Positions 14,897 through 19,945 of a DNA stretch of 19,945 nucleotides are shown one piece after another; position 1 is the first letter of the stretch; every line of letters begins with the position of its first letter. The DNA is from JAVBKE01 sp031554215 (GTDB lineage Bacteria; Bacillota; Bacilli; JARBTR01): positions 1 through 19,945 of the forward strand of contig JAVBKF010000150.1 of assembly GCA_031554215.1 (NCBI GenBank), given 5' to 3'. The translations under genes and the position numbers were made by a program. Under the pieces are notes generated by a model. The model was given only the letters and a program-made list of their open reading frames with translations. It was not told the DNA's origin and did no database searches.

Positions 14897-15705
14897 TTCT
14901 TCTTACCCCCCAGCTTCCAAAAACCAGGCTTGTTATTTTCTAAACGAATCAAAGAATTCGTCAGCATTAGTTCCAGTTCATCAGTCGTCAAATCATGATG
15001 CAGGACACCTGCTTTAGCAACTGAAATTTTGCCAGTCTCCTCCGAAACAACGACAGTAACGGAATCAGAGGTTTCACTCATCCCAATAGCTGCCCGATGT
15101 CTTGTTCCCAAATCCTTTGAAATAAACTGATCTTCCGAAAGCGGTAAGTAGCAACCGGCTGCAGCGAGATAGTCTCTTGTGATAATCACTCCACCATCAT
15201 GTAACGGTGTGTTTGGGACAAAAATATTTGTAAGCAACTGTGAAGTAATCTCTGCTTTGATTGGAATACCTGTCTCAATATACTCCCCGAGACCAGTATC
15301 TTGCTCAATAGTAATCAAAGCCCCAATCTTTCGTTTAGCCATATAACTGACAGAAGAAACAATATTCTTTATCCTCTTCTCAGTTGCCGCAATCTCCCCT
15401 TGATTCATCTTAGTAAAAAATTTAGCCCGACCAAGCTCTTCGAGACCTCGGCGAAGCTCTGGCTGAAAAATAATAATAATCGCTAAGAATCCCCAAGTAA
15501 TCAGCTCATTCGTCAAGAAATCGAGCAATATCATATCAAAGTAATTACTAAGCAACTTGACAGCAATAATGACAAGGAACCCCTTGAGCAATTGAACCGC
15601 CTTCGTGCCCCTTATTGCCATGAGTAATCTGTAGATTACATACCAAACAACGAGGATATCTACCAAGCTAGCTACATAATGAAGTATTTCTGAACTTCCA
15701 AACAT
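14893..15705 (-). CDS. cdaA: Diadenylate cyclase CdaA (DacA)
   Basis: CdaA makes cyclic di-AMP from two ATP at the membrane; the messenger controls potassium and osmolyte transport and is needed for wall integrity. I chose the ATG at 15705 (270 residues, MFGSSEILHYVASLVDILVV): AAAGGGGA lies 5-6 nt upstream and it matches the usual CdaA N-terminus. The frame stays open 12 codons further upstream without a start of that quality. Three membrane helices occupy about 8-75, followed by the DAC domain with PELRRGLEELGR, and GTRHRAAIGMSE for nucleotide binding. The normally invariant DGA motif reads D170-G171-G172 (PLHDGGVII), an Ala-to-Gly change. The catalytic Asp and the RHR motif remain, so activity is likely but not certain. 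It is the first gene of cdaA-cdaR-glmM. Confidence 0.95.
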   Translation of the reverse strand: MFGSSEILHYVASLVDILVVWYVIYRLLMAIRGTKAVQLLKGFLVIIAVKLLSNYFDMILLDFLTNELITWGFLAIIIIFQPELRRGLEELGRAKFFTKMNQGEIAATEKRIKNIVSSVSYMAKRKIGALITIEQDTGLGEYIETGIPIKAEITSQLLTNIFVPNTPLHDGGVIITRDYLAAAGCYLPLSEDQFISKDLGTRHRAAIGMSETSDSVTVVVSEETGKISVAKAGVLHHDLTTDELELMLTNSLIRLENNKPGFWKLGGKKK

Positions 15706-15766
15706 GGGTATCCCCTTTCTTATGTATAGTTGTCTCTTCAAATTTATATATTCTTAATTCTTCGTA

Positions 15767-15772
15767 ATTATA
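15767..15772 (-). promoter_or_regulatory. Likely -10 box of the cdaA operon
   Basis: A perfect TATAAT stands on the minus strand about 60 nt upstream of the cdaA ATG, in an AT-rich region. No good -35 hexamer is found at 16-18 bp, so only the -10 box is called. Confidence 0.4.
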
Positions 15773-15955
15773 GCCTAAAATAATAGCAAATAAAAGAACA
15801 GTTTTACCTAATGGGTACAAATATCTCGTTACGCATTGTTTATATATGATCATAATTGGAAAACACTTAGTGTAAAGACATTTGTATGTTCTACCATATA
15901 TAGTAATGCATCTTAGGTTTTCAATCTTTCAATAGCTTTTCACCCTTTTTTTTTG

Positions 15956-15961
15956 TATACT
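15956..15961 (+). promoter_or_regulatory. Possible -10 box of the LCP gene
   Basis: TATACT lies just after a T9 run and about 30 nt upstream of the ATG at 15993. The -35 region is poor. Confidence 0.3.
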
Positions 15962-15992
15962 GGTGCTTAACCTATGTTCTTTGGAGGGTATA

Positions 15993-17054
15993 ATGGAATT
16001 AAAAAGAGACGTAAGCCCCAAGCAACGCTGGAAGAAAATTTTATACATAGCGCTCATTATTTCTGGCATCATTCTAGTAGCAGCCACAGCCTTTTTTCTA
16101 GTGCTTGTATACAAAGATGCAAGAGAAACAGAGAAGAAAATTGTCATTGACGTCCCAGATGCACCAGAAGTAGACCTATCAAAACTTAAACCAATCTCAA
16201 TCTTACTTCTAGGACTTGACGAACGTCCTGAGGCAGAAAGAGTTGGGCAATTTGAGAATGATATCGGACGGACTGATACAATGGTACTAATCACCATTGA
16301 TCCCAAGTCTTCTACAACCAAAATGATGAGTATCCCACGTGACCTACGCGTAAGTTTAGCCCAATCTGAAGGCTTTCAGAAAATAAATTCTGCTTACACA
16401 TTTGGCGAAGCCGAAAAACAAGGTCAGGGACCTGCTAACGCGATGAAAACAGTATCAGAATTGCTCGATATCCCAATTAACTACTTCGTAGAGATGAATT
16501 TTCAGGGGTTTTCAGACCTCGTCGATGCAGTTGGCGGGATAACCATTTATAACGAATTTGAATTTACAACTGACGGATATACGTTTCCAGTAGGAGATGT
16601 TTATTTAGATGGAGAACACGCACTAGCCTATGTACGGATGAGACACGAAGACCCTGAAGGGGAGATTGGTCGACAAAAACGACAAAGGAAAGTCATCGAA
16701 GCGATACTTGCTAAGGCAAATGGTGTAACAGTAGTCACACGATACAAAGAAGTATTTGATGCTGTTGGTGCGAACATGAAAACCAATCTCACATTTGAAG
16801 AAATGTACAAACTCAAAACAGCCTATCAGCCGTCATTAGCATCACTTGAGGATGTCACAATGAATGTAACATCAGCTAAAATTGACGAACCTGGCGATTC
16901 ATATGGGGGTCTTGACTATTATAGAATGAGCTTTGAGGAACGGATGAGACTGACACAAATCTTCAGAAATCACTTACAGCTAGACCCAAAGGACCCTAGT
17001 CAATATGAAATGAATACCGAAGAATTATCTAATCCGACTATTGTTTCAGAATGA
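15993..17054 (+). CDS. LytR-CpsA-Psr (LCP) family wall polymer ligase
   Basis: LCP proteins transfer teichoic acid or capsule-type polymers from a lipid carrier to peptidoglycan outside the cell. The 353-residue product starts at the ATG at 15993, with GGAGGG 4 nt upstream; a longer frame from 15963 lacks a ribosome binding site. It has a basic cytoplasmic N-terminus, one membrane helix at about 16-39 and an extracellular LCP domain. Conserved segments are LLLGLDERP, GRTDTMVLITIDP, SIPRDLRV, KINSAYTFG, VDAVGGITI and HALAYVRMRHEDPEGEIGRQKRQ. These contain the Arg and Asp residues that bind the pyrophosphate and metal. It is transcribed away from cdaA and stands alone, ahead of a hairpin terminator. 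Which polymer it handles (the LytR/TagU or Psr role) cannot be read from sequence. Confidence 0.93.
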   Translation: MELKRDVSPKQRWKKILYIALIISGIILVAATAFFLVLVYKDARETEKKIVIDVPDAPEVDLSKLKPISILLLGLDERPEAERVGQFENDIGRTDTMVLITIDPKSSTTKMMSIPRDLRVSLAQSEGFQKINSAYTFGEAEKQGQGPANAMKTVSELLDIPINYFVEMNFQGFSDLVDAVGGITIYNEFEFTTDGYTFPVGDVYLDGEHALAYVRMRHEDPEGEIGRQKRQRKVIEAILAKANGVTVVTRYKEVFDAVGANMKTNLTFEEMYKLKTAYQPSLASLEDVTMNVTSAKIDEPGDSYGGLDYYRMSFEERMRLTQIFRNHLQLDPKDPSQYEMNTEELSNPTIVSE

Positions 17055-17059
17055 CACCA

Positions 17060-17105
17060 CCAATCAGAGACGTCATTACTCACGTATGGCTTCTCTGGTT
17101 TTTAA
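17060..17105 (+). terminator. Terminator after the LCP gene
   Basis: CAGAGA (17065-17070) pairs with TCTCTG (17092-17097), and CGT/ACG further in can extend the stem past a bulge. It is followed by GTTTTT. The hairpin is imperfect but well placed just after the stop codon. Confidence 0.5.
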
Positions 17106-17125
17106 ACCCCCAAGCACAGTTTTTG

Positions 17126-17154
17126 TTGACCCAATTGAAAACATAATTTATAAT
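17126..17154 (+). promoter_or_regulatory. Promoter of tRNA-Thr
   Basis: TTGACC (17126-17131), 17 bp, then a perfect TATAAT (17149-17154). It lies 69 nt upstream of the tRNA gene, which implies a short 5' leader to be removed. Confidence 0.75.
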
Positions 17155-17223
17155 CTAAAAGTAAGTTAAAAAGAAACCCTTTAAGATCCGGCCATAGAGG
17201 CAACGTTCAAACAGACATCTCGT

Positions 17224-17296
17224 GCTTTCATAGCTCAGTAGGTAGAGCACTTCCATGGTAAGGAAGAGGTCAGCGGTTCGAATCCGCTTGAAAGCT
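17224..17296 (+). tRNA. tRNA-Thr (anticodon GGT)
   Basis: The acceptor arms GCTTTCA and TGAAAGC pair fully. The D-arm is AGCTCAGTAGGTAGAGC, and the anticodon stem CTTCC/GGAAG holds the loop ATGGTAA with anticodon GGT. The T-arm is GCGGTTCGAATCCGC. CCA is not encoded. No clear terminator follows, so transcription may run on towards tRNA-Tyr. Confidence 0.96.
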
Positions 17297-17409
17297 TCAC
17301 TACTCTCATAACTAAGTCATTATTGATCATTACACAACAACATAATCTGAAAAGACTGCAATGTAACCACCAAGTTAAATAGGCATCAGAAAAAAATTAA
17401 AAAGAAGCT

Positions 17410-17438
17410 TTGACAAAAAGCAGTTTGATTGATATATT
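17410..17438 (+). promoter_or_regulatory. Promoter of tRNA-Tyr
   Basis: A perfect TTGACA (17410-17415), 17 bp, then TATATT (17433-17438), 65 nt upstream of the tRNA gene. Confidence 0.8.
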
Positions 17439-17503
17439 AATATTTGTGCTTGGTAATATGAAGCGGTAAAAAGACATTCCGCACTAATACTTTGTCATTT
17501 CTC

Positions 17504-17587
17504 GGAAGGGTAGCGAAGAGGCTAAACGCGACGGACTGTAACTCCGTTCCTTTGGGTTCGGCGGTTCGAATCCGCCCCCTTCCACCA
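17504..17587 (+). tRNA. tRNA-Tyr (anticodon GTA), CCA encoded
   Basis: The acceptor arms GGAAGGG and CCCTTCC are followed by A and an encoded CCA. The anticodon stem ACGGA/TCCGT holds the loop with GTA, and a long variable arm (class II tRNA) follows. The T-arm is GGCGGTTCGAATCCGCC. It is the only tRNA in the window with a templated CCA. Confidence 0.96.
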
Positions 17588-17603
17588 TTTTATATTTGTA
17601 ATC

Positions 17604-17637
17604 AAGACTTTGAGTTGTATTACTCAGAGTCTTTTAT
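17604..17637 (+). terminator. Terminator of tRNA-Tyr
   Basis: A 12-bp stem (17604-17615 with 17622-17633, one G-T position) and a 6-nt loop run into TTTTATTG on the plus strand. Confidence 0.85.
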
Positions 17638-17673
17638 TGTTTCCTTGCCAAAAAGGACTGATAAGGAAAAAAA

Positions 17674-19106
17674 GGTTCGATCAATGTAGCCATAGATCGT
17701 GCCTTATTTTGTAGTCTTAACGAAGAGGAAATGGGAAAAATTTAATTAAAACGAATCAAATTATTTTGTAAAAAAACGCGAATCCTCTTGATTGTGAAGC
17801 TTTTAAATCCATAGCAAAGGCGTTTGAGGGTTTTAATGTGAGCATTCTTACTTTCAATTTTACCGTTTGAATAGCTAAGAGCCTAATCCCATGTTCGTAC
17901 TTCACGAATGCTTTCCTAACGTGCATTAATTCAGGAGGAAGGTCAGAAGGCATAGCGTTAATAGCTTAAAAAAGGAATAAGCCTCTGAGTTTTTTACAGC
18001 AAGAGGTAAGTCTTGATAGTAGAAATAGGCATTCTTAAGCTCAGAAAACAATCGACAACATCGGTTTCAGTCAGGTATTCCCATTTAAAATTACCCAATT
18101 GCGGTAGTTGTATAATCAAGAAAAGCAGTCCGTTTCAAAAGCAATGTATACAAAGATTTAAGCTGCCGATAATGTCTAATCTGAACAGGACCGTTATGAT
18201 TAAGTGATTTCATGATTCCAATTCTAAGTTGATTAAAAGAGCGGTTAAGTTGTTGGACAATGTGAAATCGATCCACGACGACTTTAGCATTAGGAAAACA
18301 CCGTTTGATCAGTTCAAAATAGGGATCATTCATATCGGTTTCAATGAACTGAACGTTCTTAAGAGCCTCCAATGAAAAACGATTGAGGTGACTAGCGATA
18401 AAGTGGCAAGCCATCAAAGAGCTTACCAGAGTTCCCATCAGCTCAGATAAAGGCCATCTGTCCTTCGGTACTTTTACACATCGACCATTAGGCAAGTAGG
18501 TAACCACTCTTTCTTACGGCTCAACTAAGGAATGAGAGAATCAAAACCTGCTTGACAGTAGTCCAAGAAACAACACCACACTTCGCGATACTAGTAGCAG
18601 ATTGTTTACGAGCTAACGCTTCTAAACTGGTTAGCTTCACTTGTCTAGAAATAAAGCAATGAGAAACAACGACAGTTGTTTTACACGTGAAATGAGTCTG
18701 ACAATGCCTACAGTGAAACCTTTAATTTTTCAGACGAAAGTACGTTTTCTGAAATCATGTTTTGTTCATAAGAATAATGAAACTCTTTGTGCCATTTCTA
18801 ACAATCATTTTTCTAATGACATTAGTTGGTTCGCATTTCAATGTGGGCAATGGCTAATTTCTTTGGTAAGTGTCCCGTGAGCAATCGTCTCTTTATTTCC
18901 ATACATACTTAGCTCTTCGATATTTGTAATGGTAACTTAATTATCTTTAATTGCCAGCAACATTTCGATATCATTTGAATAAGACATCCATGACTCTTTT
19001 GTTTTTTTTTTCGTCGACTAATTGATAACGAAGTCGAGTATGTCCTTTAGTGTTTCTGAAAAAAAATAGAACCGATAGATTTTTCTATCATCCTATTTGT
19101 AGAGCC
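17674..19106 (-). mobile_element. Decayed ISL3-family insertion sequence (ends tentative)
   Basis: The remnant transposase defines the element. On the minus strand the proposed left end reads GGCTCTACAAATAGG (from 19106), a start typical of ISL3 elements. The other end, read on the plus strand from 17674 (GGTTCGATCAATG), matches it at 13 of the first 23 positions, as expected for decayed inverted repeats. The size, about 1.43 kb, is normal for the family. Both ends abut A-rich runs, and no exact 8-bp target duplication remains. Confidence 0.5.
17742..18987 (-). pseudogene. ISL3-family transposase, disrupted by several stops and frame changes
   Basis: Pieces of an ISL3 transposase are found in order across almost the full family length (about 415 codons). 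A likely start at 18987 gives MSYSNDIEMLLAIKDN and then a stop. The N-terminal zinc-finger region follows (CPHCKCEPTN, then FHCRHCQTHF) and the helix-turn-helix segment SRQVKLTSLEALARKQS, with stops between them. The longest intact piece (18507-18091) holds the catalytic core segment NVQFIETDMNDPYFELIKRC followed by KVVVDRFHIVQQLNR. Next come KWEYLTETDVVD and, near the end, SNGKIESKNAHIKTLKR and LCYGFKSFTIKRIRVF. At least six in-frame stops and one or more frame changes rule out a working enzyme. It lies between tRNA-Tyr and the rRNA operon, where plus- and minus-strand transcription converge. Confidence 0.85.
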
Positions 19107-19330
19107 AAAAAAGTGACTAACCATCGGTAAGTAATGAAATGACAAGCTGAAATTAACAGCGATTATACAATTGAGTAAACAAAACATAGTAGAAATGGTG
19201 CATCCTTTCAAAGGTAGTGTCCCAAATGGGCCATAATGAAGCAATAAGGCGTCCGATCTTAGCTCTTACATATGGATACCCGTTACCTTCTAAGCGCCTC
19301 TAAAACACAGTTTCATACAAATGTCAGGAT

Positions 19331-19366
19331 AAAAAAAAGCCCAGCGATTCTAACTAAAGAATTGCT
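19331..19366 (-). terminator. Terminator of the rRNA operon
   Basis: On the minus strand AGCAATTCT (19366-19358) pairs with AGAATCGCT (19351-19343, one wobble) around a 6-nt loop and is followed by GGGC and T8. It lies 23 nt after tRNA-Ala. Confidence 0.88.
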
Positions 19367-19388
19367 AAGACTATTTCGAGCACTTATA

Positions 19389-19461
19389 TGGAGCATAGGG
19401 GGATCGAACCCCTGACCTTTTGGCTGCCAGCCAAACACTCTCCCAGCTGAGCTAATACCCC
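19389..19461 (-). tRNA. tRNA-Ala (anticodon GGC)
   Basis: The acceptor GGGGTAT pairs with ATGCTCC (two wobbles). The anticodon stem TTTGG/CCAAA holds the loop CTGGCAG with anticodon GGC. The T-arm is GGGGTTCGATCCCC. CCA is not encoded. It is the last gene of the rRNA operon. Confidence 0.95.
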
Positions 19462-19496
19462 GCATATGAGAAAAAAGACAAATAGACATCTAAAAA

Positions 19497-19570
19497 CTCC
19501 CCCTGTAGGATTCGAACCTACGACCCCATGATTAACAGTCATGTGCTCTAACCAGCTGAGCTAAGGAGGA
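19497..19570 (-). tRNA. tRNA-Asn (anticodon GTT)
   Basis: The acceptor TCCTCCT pairs with AGGGGGA (one wobble). The anticodon stem CATGA/TCATG holds the loop CTGTTAA with anticodon GTT. The T-arm is GTAGGTTCGAATCCTAC. CCA is not encoded. It lies 17 nt after 5S rRNA and 35 nt before tRNA-Ala. Confidence 0.96.
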
Positions 19571-19587
19571 AAGAAAATAAAAAAAAA

Positions 19588-19706
<119 letters not shown>

Positions 19707-19869
19707 ATTCTATTGTTGAAAGACATGCAGCTCTATCAGACGTACTGACAAAGACAACTTGTTCTCTCAAAACTGGATAAATCACAAGGCTTGCGTTTGT
19801 ACTCACTAAGTATACACTTAGCTTTGATCAGTTTCAAGTCCGCTTGACGCCTTCTCTTCACTGTATCTT

Positions 19870-19945
19870 TTGGTTAAGTCCTCGATCGATTAGTATTCGT
19901 TAGCTCCATACTTCACAGCACTTCCACTCCGAACCTATCTACCTT
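19870..19945 (-). rRNA. rrl: 23S ribosomal RNA, 3' end (cut by the window edge)
   Basis: The minus strand shows the conserved 3' terminal part: AAGGTAGATAGGTTCGGAGT, AAGTGCTGTGAAG, CTAACGAATACTAATCGATC and the usual ending GAGGACTTAACCA. Only about 75 nt are inside the window. The 160-nt spacer to 5S contains TTTTGAGAGAACA, a sequence commonly found in Bacilli 23S-5S spacers. Confidence 0.95.

Noticed and set aside
19047..19244. A 65-codon minus-strand frame near the ISL3 remnant.
   Set aside because: It crosses the proposed element end, has no clear ribosome binding site and shows no recognisable motif; probably chance.

Overview
The window looks like a low-to-moderate GC Bacillota chromosome (class Bacilli, most likely Lactobacillales). 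The evidence is strong GG-rich ribosome binding sites, the cdaA-cdaR-glmM operon, a LytR-CpsA-Psr protein, an Opp-type peptide transporter, a Fur-controlled siderophore transporter, tRNA genes mostly without encoded CCA, and IS30 and ISL3 transposases. Genus cannot be fixed by reading alone.

Layout. 1-1461: an imperfect 108-nt hairpin followed by an intact IS30-family transposase (minus strand); the ends of the insertion sequence are uncertain. 1462-7261: a complete oligopeptide/dipeptide ABC importer operon read on the minus strand in the order oppA-oppB-oppC-oppD-oppF, with a strong promoter, an attenuator-like hairpin after oppA and a good terminator after oppF. oppC appears to be broken near its 5' end by one extra TG dinucleotide. 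7262-7602: a gene-free stretch with nested inverted repeats. 7603-11947: a minus-strand iron-siderophore importer (fhuC ATPase, fhuD lipoprotein, two FecCD permeases) behind a sigma-A promoter whose start region is covered by a near-perfect Fur box. 11948-12250: a gene-free stretch with two stem-loops.

12251-15705: the cdaA-cdaR-glmM operon (minus strand), which makes cyclic di-AMP, regulates its synthesis and supplies glucosamine-1-phosphate for the cell wall. CdaA has DGG where the catalytic motif is normally DGA. 15993-17054: an LCP-family wall polymer ligase, transcribed divergently. 17126-17637: tRNA-Thr and tRNA-Tyr, each with its own strong promoter. 17674-19106: a decayed, nearly full-length ISL3-family element. 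19331-19945: the 3' end of a ribosomal RNA operon on the minus strand (23S 3' end, 5S, tRNA-Asn, tRNA-Ala, terminator).

The genes are mostly core housekeeping and nutrient uptake, and I see no defence island, phage, CRISPR array or clearly novel multigene system. The observations most worth checking are the split oppC, the altered CdaA motif and three unexplained structured non-coding stretches (70-177, 7339-7550, 12116-12161).
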